Source of the DNA: Ischnura elegans
Taxonomy: Eukaryota > Arthropoda > Insecta > Odonata > Coenagrionidae
DNA length: 64,000 nucleotides
Reading direction: 5' to 3'
Assembly: GCF_921293095.1 (NCBI RefSeq)
Contig: NC_060251.1
Coordinates: 94,102,566 to 94,166,565, forward strand
In this document: in pieces, positions 33,481 to 46,690 of the stretch
Layout: each line of letters opens with the position of its first letter
Numbering within the stretch: the first letter of the stretch is position 1
The notes under the pieces: generated by a model
The model's database searches: none
Seen by the model: only the letters and a program-made list of their open reading frames with translations
What the model was told of the DNA's origin: nothing
Translations under genes and position numbers: made by a program

Positions 33481-33659
33481 CACGCGGAAAAGAAAATACT
33501 TGATTAAAACTAACAAACTGGTGTGATAATTATTTTTTTTTCTCCTACATCTCCCCCAATAAATCCACATCAATAAATATGTACAAAGTTAAACCCTGAT
33601 GATGGTTTTAAATAAACAAAAACGTTGGCTATAACTTTTTTTGTGTAACATACGTTGAC

Positions 33660-34147
33660 CTACACTCCAAGAAATATTTTAGCTGGTGTGATAGACATTA
33701 TTTTTGTTAAATATACTTAAACTTTGATGTAAATTATCAAGCACTTGATTTATTTTACCAAACGCTCTTGATATATTTTTATCAAACATTTTGATATGTC
33801 ATAATTTGGTTAATTGTACGAAAGAGTTTGGTAAACATAACTGAATTAATTCAATACGATTCAGAGTTTGGTAAATTTTATCGAAGATAAGATTAATTTT
33901 ACGAAGGTGCTTGCTTGTTTGGTAAAAATTATCAAAATACGTAGTTATGTAAATTTGGTTTCAAAAAATTTACCAAGTGTTTCGTAATATATCGAAATTC
34001 TGTGGCCAGTTCGCTAACAATTACCAAACCAGTTTGATAGAATTTATCTTAATTGTTACTGAATTTTTGAATGTGCCATATAAAGCGAAAAGTTTGATAA
34101 ATTTCATCAGAATTCGATAGGTCTAACTAAATTTTTTTTCCGTGCAC
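33660..34147. repeat. AT-rich element with repeated TTTGGTAAA...ATCAAA motifs
   Basis: The motif gtttggtaaattttatcgaa and variants recur many times in both orientations (for example near 33835, 33870, 33915, 33955, 34020 and 34090). The two ends look like weak inverted repeats (cactccaagaaatattttag against gcacggaaaaaaaatttag). It may be a MITE built from short dyads. No coding. Confidence 0.45.
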
Positions 34148-34449
34148 GAATGATTATGATATGAATTTCTCCCGGATGTTCGTACTCGTTTTTTGTTATT
34201 TAGAAACATTCCTTGGTGATTAGTTTTTTAATTTGTGAAATCAACGGTGTGTGGCGAGATGCGGTGGAACGTAATTTACAGTAGAATATAGCAAAGGGTG
34301 TAGTATATGTCCACTTCAATGTCGACTCTAACAACTGATTTGACACATTCACGCATCATCTTAAGGTTCCGGAGGGGAGACAGGTTGAAATAATTCGTAC
34401 AATGCTCAATATAAACCTACCTTATCCGGTGATGTAGCGTAAAGAATTT

Positions 34450-35490
34450 TTAAGAATAATTTATTTTCATTATAATTAGGTTTTGGGCGGAGTCTGCTTT
34501 AAGGGGGTGGATATACCCACGCAATGGAATGTAGACAAAGTCGCAATAATGGCAGAGAAACGAAGTTGCCTAGGAAGTTACGAGTTGCCTAGGCAACGCT
34601 GGCGACAATCGAGGAATGTGACAAGTGGGAGAAGGGATTGACTCGAAGTTGATTGGAGTGATACTCGAAGGTGACTTATCGAAACTAGTTGTATGAGTCA
34701 GTATTAAAGGGTGCATATGCTACATTCGTTGAATATTACCATAGAGTAAGAATATACTTACTCTATGATATTACATATTATACATTTTAATGAGGTTGAA
34801 ATAAGAAAAACTAACTAAGAATGCTACCTGGAACGAGTTCGTATTTTTTTTAAAAGTTCGTCATCCTTTAAATTAACCTGGAGATATTTCTTTCATCTTC
34901 TCAAAAATACTGGGTATATATTGACTTGCCTTTCTGTGAAAAATGAATGGAAGATATAGGGGCCTTGTTTTATACCGGCGCTATCGCAATATCCCGTGGA
35001 GAAAATGACGGTGTCATTTGACCCTCCCTTAAAATACAAGACATCCGTTCACGAGGGGCTTGTCCTTCTGAGACATGCGATTAATTGTCTTTCGGCGGGC
35101 GGAAATTGCCACTCTACCTCCACTATCTTTCCTTTTTACTAAGTAGGGCTGCCGTGCCGCCTTGAGGATTCGGTTCCACGTGGACGAGTAGTCCACGTTA
35201 TCCACGAGACAACCCAATGATTAACCTCGGATTGGATCGCAGTGATCGCCTTGTCGGATTAATTTGTTCCGTTGGCGTGCGAGCCTATCACTCCCGTCCA
35301 ATCCTATCCTTTTTTCCACTTGTCACTTTCTTCGTCTCTGTCGCCGACGTTGCCTAGGCAACGGGGGCTTCGCGTCTCCGTCATTATTGCCTTCTTGTCA
35401 GTTTAGTATTGCGTGTCCTAGCAACCTTCCTTAAATAAGGCCTGCTTCAATAATAGTTACATTTTTATATTTCAAAATAATTATCCACTA
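34450..35490. mobile_element. Foldback-type element, about 1.0 kb
   Basis: Long imperfect terminal inverted repeats of about 200 bp. The left gcaataatggcagag..., gttgcctaggcaacg, ggcgaca, gtgacaagtgg reappears inverted at the right (ccacttgtcac, tgtcgcc, cgttgcctaggcaac, cattattgc). The unique centre of about 600 bp has no transposase. Inside the left side, catagagtaag/cttactctatg (34742-34769) is a further small palindrome. Confidence 0.6.
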
Positions 35491-37490
35491 TTGAAATATA
35501 ATAATAAAAGAATAATATTATTTAAAAGTGTAAAGTTCTTTTGGCTATTCATTCATCATCACTGGTCAACAATCCTAAGATTAGTTTGCCGAAGCTCACC
35601 ACTCAATTCTCGTGTCAGATAATCTTTTCATGCCTCCATATTTCCTCTTTCACACCCGTCTTTGAAGATCCATATAATTATTATTGATTGTTCGAGGTCA
35701 TCCTTTTACCGAGGTCTTCCGTTCTGGCCATCCACTTGTCCCTAAACGATAGTCTTCATCAGGCCATCCTGTCTCAAGAATTGAGTGATTAGGTAGTTTC
35801 ATCTTGTTATCAAGGTTTTCATGAAGATTTCTCTTCTCTCCTACTCTTCGTGGAACTTCCTCATTACTTATTTGGTCGATCCGTTCAATCCTCCTTTGCA
35901 GTAATACATTTCAAATGCCTCAAATTTATTGCAGTGATATAAACTTTACATTGATACAAAGTGCCTTCTTAGCATGCAGGAAGTTCTTTCTAGAAGAACC
36001 CATCATAACGATTAGGAGGTGATGCCAGCCGATTTTGAATTCATGTGCAGACTCAATGGATGTAGGTAAACGTGTGACGCCGTTGTTATGGGCCGAGCTC
36101 CTAATGATGGGTTCCTCGGGATTTTACCTAAATTTTATATTAGCCGCGGAATTTACTGCTTACTTGATGGAAAGTTTCCACCTTTGATATGCAACCAATA
36201 TGCAACATTGACCTAATTCTCACCTCAAATTCCTCAAGCCCGCAACCATATACATTAAAACTTTTTTTAACTTACTGCTTCTAGACGCTGGAATTCCATA
36301 CCGAAAAACAAGACATCATCAATATCCCTTTAATGCTTTAAACAAAGATAATACTATCTTTTGAAGACCGGTATTAAAGTTTTTTCTACGAATTTTCATT
36401 TTTCCCGTGTTGTCATAGCATTATCTTTTTGAAAGTGTATGTTTCGATGTTTTTAATACCTTAGAAATTAATTTATTTGCATTAATGGTAATGAATATTT
36501 TGTTTGGTTGTTGTCACATCATTTTGTTCTTGTGAATGTTCGTTATTATTTATTAAAAACCAAACAAAATATATTTTTTGTATCACTGATATTGGACATT
36601 TTGTTAAAATGAAATTTGATTGTTTCTGAGGAGAATACGGTTTGTAAGTTGCACTTTACTCTTTACAGGTTAACCTAGGGTATTAATATACACGTATTCT
36701 TTCAACATGGAATGGTGTTATTTCTTACTCTATGCTGAATGCTGTAACTTTCAAACTGTAACATTACTGCTTTCTTTAAGAGCTTGTAGGAATATATTTG
36801 TGTGCCATTCAGTTCTTGGATTATGCATCGAAATTCAAGTTTGTTGTCGCTCATGCTTGCTTCAGTCTATGGAAGTTTTAATCTTGCTTGCATTTTCCGA
36901 TATTTTTCCCTTATTCCTACGCATGATACACCATTTTTTGTACATCAGTTTTGGTCCTGTCCAGTTCCTCAAATTGTCCGGAGTACATTCCGGGTAATGT
37001 TCCAGCTCTGCATTTAAGAATCTCCGCTTCTTCAGCGGAAATGATGGTGCAACATAATGCACTATGAGAAACAATTAGCTCAAACAAGTTTAATAGGACC
37101 TGTATTAACTTTTTAGTGTACGTGAAGGAGAGAAGAAGGAAGACAGACAATGAGTGAGCGCCTGCGATGCTCAAGAAATTCATTAAGAATTAATCCAAAC
37201 CGATAAAACGCCTTCGGAAAGATTCCGGTAGAACAGATAGAACAGCAAAGTAAATGTATATTAGTTTCACTTTTTCTTGAATGCTGCAGTTGTTATAATT
37301 TTTTTATGAATTGTTAATCATTTTTGGATTTTTTGGTAATGTTTTATCGTCTGTTTATTTTTTCAAAAAAAAAATTATTATTAGATATTAAAATATCACA
37401 GTAATGAGTGTGAGCAAAGTTGATACTATTTTTTGTCGTCAAAGACGCAAGAGCAATCCCTTCATGTTATAAATTAGGCCATGTGGTGCA
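35491..37490. other. Unannotated DNA
   Basis: A 15-bp inverted repeat (atattttgtttggtt/aaccaaacaaaatat) lies at 36495-36572. I see no gene. Confidence 0.35.
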
Positions 37491-37730
37491 TATATCACTC
37501 CTTTCCGAGGCGTCTGAATCGGCGACTCTGATGCGGCAATGGTCACCTGTGTCCGCGTTGCGAGTGGGCCTCCGGCCGGGCCGTTTGCCCAAAGATTAGT
37601 GTCGGGATCTCCGCTCGGATATATCCCACCATCCCTGGCTTCACCTGGTCACACCACCACCTGCGATTAAGGGTTGAGCCCGGTATCCCTCTTTCTCTCG
37701 CCAGGTGAAATGGGTTTTTAGTCATTGATA
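37491..37730. other. GC-rich patch of unknown origin
   Basis: About 240 bp rich in CpG (for example gggcctccggccgggccg) in very AT-rich surroundings. This suggests a retroelement fragment. No family recognised. Confidence 0.3.
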
Positions 37731-40369
37731 TAGATGCTATTGTTTCTCTCGCCTTTAAATTTTAGTCGGGACTTAAACTGAATTACGCACTAATAAAATC
37801 AAAGTAAAATATCTATAAATAAATAAAACACGCTTTAAAAAACAGTTTAAAATGCATTAAAAAGTAGGAAAATAGTTTTCATCGCTAGAAGAGTAAATTG
37901 TAGCTGCTGATTAATTTTAATAGAAATGAGTGTAGAATCGTCTGGTGCGGGAGTAGGCCTAGGCACGTTATATCAAAATAATCAGCACGCACACTTCATT
38001 ATCCGGGCGATCAAAGCTTCTTTTAAAACCTTTCACTGCATTTTATACCGCTAATGAATTTATAAATTTTAATCTTTTTTATTTTATTTTTATGTTTTAC
38101 TTTTTAGTTGTGAATCCGGTAATCGATTGAACCAGACCCGTTAAAAAAAAAAATTTGCCAAAAATCTTAATAACTATAAAAATCATGCTTATAGATGCTC
38201 AAACATGTAACTGTTTTTTTTGCCTGGATATTGAGCTAATGCTCTGTGCAATATTACCGTATTTTTTTTAGAGATCTCACCAACTCAAATGTAATATTCC
38301 TCTTCATAGTATTCCTTGTATTTAATTTCTAACGGACATGGTCTAATTGTACATAACTTGATGTTTATCGTTCGATTGAAAAAATTATTTCTCCTTTATG
38401 ATGTGCTTATTATATCGTCTTTGGTCAGCTTTTCCTTGCTTAAATGGATATCTACTTAATTACATTATTTTTAAAAACTCCATTTGCTTCATATTAAGAT
38501 GTTTCTTCATAGGCTCCTTATTTCTACTCGCGAGGAACATAAGAACATATGATTTACCAGTAATCTAATGTTCAACACAATTAATTTAGAATTAATAATA
38601 TGATGTAGAATATTACTTTATTAAAAAAAAAATGATTTCAAAAATTTAATCACAAGTTAACTAATATTTTAAAAAGTTTTTTATTATTTTTTGTCGACTT
38701 TTCTTCATTATTTGCTCCCTTTTCTTTTGTTATCATTCAAGTAGCATTTTTTTAAGAATTGAATTTTTTATTTTCTCTTTCCATTTCGAATTTGTAAAAA
38801 TTATTTACTTATTGGGCCATGAAATGGGTAATTGTGAGAATTGTATTGGCGGAGAGGACATCGGATTTGAGGATTAAATTTGAGAGGTTAACATTTTTTA
38901 GTTTATAAGGATTTAGGGTCTCTCGGCCAGAGTGCCGTCATGATTTTTTTTGACTTAACCTCGAGCCTTGTGTCCATTCCATGTATAAGTCTGTTGTTGA
39001 CAGGTTTCACAATGAATACTGATCTTGGCCTTCGCTGTGGATGGGTTAGGAAGTATGTAAGTACATGTTATACATACATTTAAAAAATATTATTCGATTT
39101 TTTTCGCCGGCTTGAAGTGTGTTTGGGCCCTAGTATGAGCTTTTACCGCGGCCCCGTGTCGTGGCGCTGACAGTTGATATCCAGGCTTCATTTGACTCTG
39201 AGCTGAGAGTGTGCTTGTTCTCGACGTGTTTTGATTTGACTTCGTGTGTTGTAGTGGGCATCACTTCGAGTCATTTTCAGTCGTTGAAATGTTAATTAGC
39301 CGTTTTTTCCTCATTCCTACCTGAACGTAATTCTCTCTCGTCTACTTAATGCTAATCCTTTTCAAGTGGACACACTTTTGTGTTGTCTTTTGCTCGGGGA
39401 GATGTGCTTGGAACTACGTGTATCAGATTTATTTCTCTAATATTTTTTTGAATCGGCGATAGTTAAATTTTCGACTCTAATTGTGTCGATTTCTTGGTGA
39501 ATTATTATTGTTACGTAATCGTACGATGTGATGTGGTATCACCAATATCTTGTCTTCCCATTTTTTGAAATTGTGTTTTGAAATTTGAATTTTAGTCTGC
39601 ACGTTATGAACAGGGTAAAGAGAAAAGTCTATAAAATAGTTTGTAACCTATTACTTTAGGCCAATGGTAACCTATTTTCTTCATAATTTTGCCGATTTCT
39701 GAATCTAATATAAATTTGTGTTGTATTTTTCTTTCTAAAGGTCAATTATATGGATTCATTTTTACATCCATTCTGCGGTCCCGTTATATTTATTGTTCTC
39801 TTGGTAAACCATTTTATTCATAATTTTGTCGATTTCTCTGTCATTTACTAATGATAGCGAAATCGTGCGATGTAATTTCGGTAGAACTAATTTCTTGTAT
39901 TCCCATATTTAATTTTTTCAAGGAAATTTGAATTTAAACGAGGATAATTATCCAAAATATAATAAGGAACAGGATCAAGAGAAAATTATACAAAATCGTT
40001 GTGCGGCCAGCACTGTCACATGGAAGTCAAACCTGGCCTGCTACGAGAGCCCAGAGAAAAGAAAACAAGTTCTTCTTATTTCTAGCTGTCTCTGTCCTCT
40101 CTTTTGATCGTACAAAAATTAAGTAAACGATATATATTCTGTGTTAAAAATTATTATTCAGTGTTCGGAATTTTTCGTATTGTCTATCTCCTTTAAAGTT
40201 TTACTGGAGACTTAAACTGATTAAAACAGTGGATAAGTCTCCAAAATAATGTAAAACCTTCTACTAAGTACCAAAAAATAAAGATAATCTGAAAAAATCA
40301 ATTAAAACAAATTTTTCATGGCGTGCTTCATTCTTGATGTATATAAGTTCTTTTATTATTCGATTTATA
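37731..40369. other. Very AT-rich unannotated DNA
   Basis: No reading frame above background. Some pieces near 37770-37930 and 40140-40370 resemble units of the array that follows. Confidence 0.4.
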
Positions 40370-41440
40370 TTTGATTGATTTTTTCTGTTTGCTGTCCATT
40401 CGGATTTGAATTACAAAAGTTGTAAACGAAACTGAGAAATTAAATAAAATGAAAATCATTTAAAAGCCTTAAAGTTAATGAAGAGTTGTAAAAATCAATT
40501 AAAAATTATTTTATTTTCCAAATTGTAAATGAAATTGACAATGTTTGTGTTTTCCCCATTCGTATTTGAAGTAGAAAAAAAGTGATACATCATTATGAAA
40601 AAATGGTAAATTTAAACTACCAAAAAAATCAATCAGTTTCAAAAATCAATTAAAATAATTATTTATTCTTTTTTTCAATTCTAATAGAATTTGATGGTAT
40701 CTGTGTTCTGTCCATTCCAAACTGAATTAATAAAAAAATGCATTAGACAATAAAAAATGCTAAACATTTAAAATACATAACAATAAAGAAAAGTTGCAAT
40801 AAATAAGGAAAATAGTATTTTATTGCTCAAATTTCAATTGGAAATGATTATATGTTTGCAATCCAGTCGCATCTAAATTACAAAATTAGTACGCCATGCT
40901 GAAATAATAAAATGTAATACCTACCTGTATAATACAAAAAACAATGAAAAGCAAAAATAAATTCAATATTATTCTATTTTCCACTTTGTAAATGAAAGTC
41001 TATGTTTGTGTGTTTTCTTAATTTGAATTGAAGTACAAAAAAGGAATACATTGGATTTAAAAATTGAAAACAAATATGAAAAACCTTTAAACTACGTAAC
41101 AAATAAAGAAAGCTTCAAAAATAGGTGAAAATAAATACTTTAACCTTGAATTTCGACCAAAAGTTGATTGTTTCTGTGTTCTGTCCGTTTGAAACTGAAT
41201 TACTGAAAAAAATGCAAATTTCAATGAAAACAAATATTTCACCATTCAGACTATAATTGAAATTTATAGTGCATTTGTTCTGTAAATTCAGAAATGTATT
41301 ACAGAAATGTACCTGATAAAGGCTTAGAGGCTGATAAATCGCAAAGAAATGTAAAACACATAGAAAAGAAAAGTTTCAAAAACGATGAAAAATGTTATAT
41401 TGCTCAAATAGTAACTGCTATTGTTTGTTTCTGTGTTTTT
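40370..41440. repeat. Degenerate tandem array, period about 155 bp
   Basis: A landmark of the type tctgtgttctgtccattc, followed by ttgaattacaaaa, an A-rich part with aataaagaaaag and a tattttattnttcaaatt block, recurs near 40390, 40547, 40705, 40857, 41007, 41178 and 41424. Spacing is mostly 150-172 bp. Units are strongly diverged and A-rich. It looks like an old satellite. Confidence 0.5.
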
Positions 41441-42730
41441 TTCTAAATATTCCGAGCCTTCTGACGCCTAGTGGTCGTCAACGTTTAATTCTTATTCAAA
41501 GGCTTGAAGGACGTAGCTTTGCATTCAGCTCTCGTATCAGGTAACATTTTCAAATCTACGCAATTATTTTATTTAAAATCCTGTATTACATGTCCCGTGT
41601 GGCTCAGACATGGCTTTTCCTTATATTTCTTCCCTACCACTTCTTCTCCTTCGACGATTGTTGTCATCAGGCCATTATACCTCAAGATTTGGCCTATTAA
41701 GTTTTCCTGTCTTTTCCTTAAGGTTTTCAGAAGACTTCTTTTCTCCCACTCTTCTTAGCATTTCCTATCACTTACTCGGTTGAACCATTTCCCCCATATC
41801 ATTCTTCGATACCTCTAACTTTTGAATGACAGGAGCGAAAGCGAGAAATATATGATGAATCAAGTACTTTATATGTTCATGTAGGCTCTCGTTGTTCTTT
41901 ATATATTTGATTATATTATATTATATTTGTATTAGGATCGTCAAACAAGCTATTTAAATTGAAAAGCGACCTTAGAGCGCATGCAGGATGTATAATACGT
42001 ATATATTTTATGCCTCCTATTTACTGTAATGAATTATTTTAAATTATCAACCTAATCAACTATCATTATAGTTTATAAAATGATTAAAAAATACCATTTT
42101 TTGTCCTAAGTATTTCTGCGAAACCGGCGTAATAGCAAGGAAAAACCGTTACTCTACTTTAGGTAAAAGGTATCCGAAATCGCCTAACGAAAATGTGATT
42201 TCCCGAATTGGCATTTCATCTTACTAAGCAAAAATCATTGTAGCAGCTTTGATTCGGTTGGTTATGCACAGAATTACTTGTTGAGATTTGTTCGATGTTT
42301 AATTCATGGATGACGGATATACGATTCTATCGACGGATTTCATTCCCAAATCGAAGTTTTTTTTGACTGCGTAACGTCTATCGCAATGGAAGACGCCATG
42401 TGAATGTTTGTTTGCGGATGGGATTGGCATTTGTTTTTGTTTGCATGGAGACACGGCTTGGAGAGTTCCTCGAATACGCCAATAATTAAGTCAACTTGGT
42501 TTCCAATTCGTTTCATGACAATGATCTCATGTGGCTGTTTACGAATTTATTCCAAGTAAGGAGACATCTAGGGGTCGTCGTCGTCTTGGAAAGAAATAGG
42601 ATCTTTTTTTTCAATATGTCCCACATTACCAAATACATCAATCGGTGGATGACTCCTATGTTTAATTTTGTTCGTGATGTCATAAGAAATCGTCGTACTT
42701 CGACATCATATGAAATCAAATTAAAGGTTG
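41441..42730. other. Unannotated DNA
   Basis: No gene or repeat that I can support. Confidence 0.35.
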
Positions 42731-42830
42731 GGGATGGGGTTGTTGCGATGGCAAGTGTTGGCTTCCTACCTCGTGGGCCCGGGTTCAGAAACGGATTCAA
42801 ATCTTGGCGGTGGAAGAGTTAAAATCATGG
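42731..42830 (+). repeat. SINE-like fragment with degenerate Pol III boxes
   Basis: Reads gcgatggcaagtgttggc (A-box-like), then tcgtgggcccgggttcag and ggattcaaatcttggcgg (B-box-like). The spacing resembles a tRNA-derived SINE head. Weak support. Confidence 0.35.
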
Positions 42831-43284
42831 AATTCCCGATCCCTTGGGGGTCTTCGGTAAACTTTTTGGAATTAAATTCAGCAATACTCTGTTTTGGAAA
42901 GGTCACATGTTGTACTTTTCAGATAAATGTAATGCTTTTGTCCGTCAATTATGCCTCAAAGTAGGCTGTGAAATTGTTTTGACAATGTAAAAATTTAGAA
43001 TTTTAACCAGTTGCACCAAGTGACCAGAGGTTGTACATATCCAAATTTTAAACATGCTCTTCGCTCCTTGTTATTGAGTCAGGCCCTCTATTGACTAACT
43101 GAATTGTTACAGAGCCATACTCTGAATTGAATTCTTTAGATTTAGAATTTATTGGCGAAGAATGTAACTTTGTATTTTGTTTAATGTTGAATAAAGTATT
43201 GTCATTAAAAGCCCATTAAAATCCACTGCCTTTCAATGTACGGAGTCAACATGTCCCCTCATTAGTTTTTTCCACATTGGATAC
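42831..43284. other. Unannotated DNA
   Basis: Nothing recognised. Confidence 0.35.
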
Positions 43285-43920
43285 TGCTGATTGGTAGTTA
43301 ATGATCTTACAGCAGAACTTAATATTGAGCTTCAACGCCTGATAAATTTCTCAGTAAGATTCATGCATTACTTGCAGAAAGGTGAACATAAAACGCCATA
43401 CTTATACAAGCTCTCCTGGATGGACATCAAAACAAGAAGAAAATTTAAATTGGCCTGTTTAATGTATTCCTTCATTAAAAATAACAATGATCTACAGTGC
43501 ATAATTGACTTCAATCCGAAGATAAAAACATTGTCTAATGTTATTGCTAAAGCTGAACCCTACTATGGACATGCATCAAATTATCGGTCCGCAAATTTTT
43601 TAAAACCATTTACCGTTGCCGCCTCACAAGCATGGATAAAACTTCCTATCAAAGACTCTTCCTCCCTGAAAAAAATCAGAGAAAAATATACTTATTCCTA
43701 ATTAGCCCAACCTACTTGACCATTTCAACTCTGTATAACTACGTATGTATATTCTACATTGTTCATACATTGTTGTCCGTACATTCGTACATTGTTGTTG
43801 TATATTTTTCTTTGTTACTGATTTCAAGTTATTATGCCAACAATTAAACTGAATTCTGTGCTTTAAACTGTCAAACTATAATGATAAATTTGGATTTAAT
43901 AATTTGAGAACAATAAATTA
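43285..43920 (+). mobile_element. 5'-truncated LINE: RT-ORF C-terminus and 3'UTR
   Basis: The open frame to the stop at 43699-43701 contains LQRLINFSVRFMHYL, then TPYLYKLSWMDIKTRRKFKL, and ends with FTVAASQAWIKLPIKDSSSL. This is the usual layout of the last ~130 residues of non-LTR retrotransposon ORF2 (L-x-WL-x-x-x-x-R-R, then a WxxLPxxI motif near the end). A stop lies just upstream, so the copy is truncated. The 3' part ends near aataaattatgtt. Confidence 0.7.
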
Positions 43921-44215
43921 TGTTATGTATTATAGCAGAGGAGAGAAGACTGGAAACGGTGGGTACAGTTTAATGATAATAAATCTGTTCGATGAGAGAA
44001 TGTTGGCGAACCCTTTATTGTCCTATGTATCGCGTGCAGTGCACCGTTCAAACCTTCTGGCATGAGAGATCTCCACGTATATCTTTGCACTTCGGGCGAT
44101 CTATTCACGAATTTCGACATGACAACGAGCGGATCGCTATCACGTTAATCATTGGTAAGTTTCATATAAAATATATTGTTTATGGACTTGCGGAACCCTA
44201 ACCATTCTGTATAAT

Positions 44216-44438
44216 GTTGATAAAGTCTTCACGGGAAATCAGCCGGGTAAGGATGGTCATTGCTGCCAACGTTTGGATGGCCTTTTCTGCCATCGTCTTC
44301 AGGGCGAATGATGGACCTGGTTATTGCCGGGCTTGTAAACACCGTTGGGGAGGTCAAGTCAGGTCAGAGTAGGTTATTGAAATGTCGGCAGCAATGTCCA
44401 TCCTTAACCGGCTGATTTCCCGTGAAGACTTTATCAAC
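44216..44438. repeat. Palindromic repeat, 64-bp arms
   Basis: The left arm gttgataaagtcttcacggg... is mirrored by ...cccgtgaagactttatcaac. The loop of about 95 bp contains tctgccatcgtcttcaggg, also found in the palindrome at 6542-6737. Confidence 0.75.
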
Positions 44439-46079
44439 AGTATTCTCCGGGAAAGCACCAAATCCATCTTCATTCTGTATAATGTTCATTTTGAAGTCTC
44501 TTTGGAATTTGTTTCACAGTGTAAATAAGTCGAAATGGGCTATGTATCTCACCAGATACATCGCATTAATTAATAACTAATCAACATTCTTGTTGAAGAT
44601 AAACTAATATCGCCCATTTAATATCAAACAGACGTAACAAAAAAACTTTTGGTATGAAACAATTGAAAGTTTTTCTGTTACTAATCCTAATTTGGAGTTG
44701 TGAAAAACTATTAGAAATTTGTCAAATATTTCTCATTATTAAGAGTAGTTTCAACTCTTAATTTGGAATCACATGAGTCAACTCTTCATAATTAAGAGTT
44801 GTGGAAAACCATTTGAAAGTTGTCGGTTAATATCACAACATATTTAAATTTATTTACCTCATAAGTGTTTTTGTGGTATCGTCTGTTCAATCCTGAATGG
44901 CCAATATACATATACTCGTACTGTCCTTTATGTTATGCTTGCTACGCTTCAGTGTAAAAGAAAATAATATTTTCGCCTTAAAATTTGAATTATTGACCTA
45001 TTAAGGTTTGAGCGGTATATGAGGAGGAAGAGAATAGAATTCATGCATAGGAGGAAAGGGAATAGGCCTTGCTGAGAATTGTAGAGTGCAATTCAGTTAT
45101 CGTCTGATTGGAACAACACTAACTGTTTCGATGCCTTTAATGATAACATCCTTTGAAAAATGATGTAGTATTAATTGAATTTAGGGGATCTGGGGGTTAA
45201 ATTAATACTTTGGAAGCTGTGTGATTAGGAACTCGCCATTTATATCCTGAATCGTGTAATTGGAGAATATCCTCTCTACCACGGATGAAGGTTGCTTCAG
45301 CAAAGGCTATACTTAGAGGCAAACCAACTTTCTTATTTTTATTGCAAAAACATCAGTATTTTGTTTCGTTTTGGTTGGAAGCAATAAATTTACTTTACTT
45401 AACTTTACTTCGTGCGTTAATAGTAATCAAAATTGGATGAAGCTGATAATAAGCTGAATTGTAATTTCGAGGCTTATATACTAAAGCCAAATAAAAAAGG
45501 AAATACTGTATCTCAGAAACCGATTTTTGTTTTGGCTAGGCAACCAAATTTAGTGAGGATAATGCGTCTTCAACTATGCGAATTGTCTGTTATCATTATT
45601 TAAGTATCTAATTATTAAAGAAGATTTACACGGAGTACTTTAGAAGCATTCTGTCAGCCTCCCCTTATTTCATGTACTTGCCTCTTCAATTCACTATAAG
45701 GCTCAATCCCTTTCATTAATTTGCTGAAATGTAATTAAGAATTTCTCTTAAGGCCAATTGAAATGGGAAGTACTATACGTATATCAGAAACTTTTTTTCG
45801 GTTGGATAGGCAACCGTCATTGGGGAGGATTATGTCTCAACCTGTCCGAGGGCGTCAGAAGACGCATTCTCCACCTCGATGATAGTTCAATAGTCAATAG
45901 AAAAAATCGGTTTTGCTGATATTATTTCGCATTTTCTTGGACTTTATTGGATACACTTGTAAATTTAATTGCAAGAAATGCATCGAAAGGAGTAGAAGGA
46001 GACGAAATGCATGACTCGCAAATGCGAACCTACCGACAAGGCTACAATATTTTTTGTAATCCTCCTTAATGTCATATCA
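44439..46079. other. Mostly unannotated; weak LINE traces
   Basis: A degenerate local duplication (gagttgtgaaaaact/gagttgtggaaaacc) lies at 44692-44825. Near 45015-45095 the text aaagggaataggccttgctgag resembles the LINE tail at 46600. Confidence 0.35.
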
Positions 46080-46690
46080 AAGATGAATGCTTTCGAGATG
46101 TGGATGTGGAGAAGAACGAAGAAATAAGTGGACGAAGAGGAGCAGGAACGACGAAGTGCGTGGTTGGACATGGCGGGTAAGAAGAGGCACCTACTAGATA
46201 TGATACGGAGGAGAAAGTAGGTATGGATGGAGCGAGTACTGAGGATGTTGAAAACAGTGTTCGAAGGTATAGTATTTGGTAAACGAGGGAGAGGAAGGAA
46301 GAGGATTGGATTTGTTTTTGGATGGAATGAAAGGGAATAAGCAAAGGCAGATCCAGAATTTTTTTCTAGGGGGGTCTGGCAGGCAAACGGTCTTCTCATG
46401 TTTAAACTACAACATGGGATTAAAACTACAACAATTACTCTATGAAATGTACTATTAATTTTAATATAAAAACTATTAAAGGTAAATATTTATGACTTTT
46501 ATATTAAAATACAAAATTTATTAACATTTTTATTGAAAATCTCGTCTATTTTTTAAGCGTCTGGGGGGGGGGGGCACGCCCCTCCTAAATCCGCCAATGG
46601 GAGTAGGCCTTATTGTGAATTGAAGGGGGAAGTCTATGAGGGAATTGGAGACTCCAGAATACTTCATTAATACTCCATGGGAACCTAAGT
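46080..46690 (+). mobile_element. Decayed RTE/jockey-like LINE tail, split by a MITE
   Basis: A broken frame begins AFEMWMWRR, matching the FEMWCWRRM hallmark near the C-terminus of many arthropod LINE ORF2 proteins. GRGRPR-like coding (ggtaaacgagggagagg) follows. The sequence resumes after the inserted MITE (46342-46599) with ggagtaggccttattgtgaattgaagg, the expected next part. Several stops and frameshifts. Confidence 0.55.
46342..46599. mobile_element. hAT-type MITE, GGCGGATCCAG family (258 bp)
   Basis: The ends caaaggcagatccag and, reverse complemented, cattggcggatttag are inverted repeats, with poly-G/C next to the right end. The flanks ggaataag (46334-46341) and ggagtagg (46600-46607) match at 6 of 8 bases. 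It sits inside the LINE tail. Confidence 0.65.
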
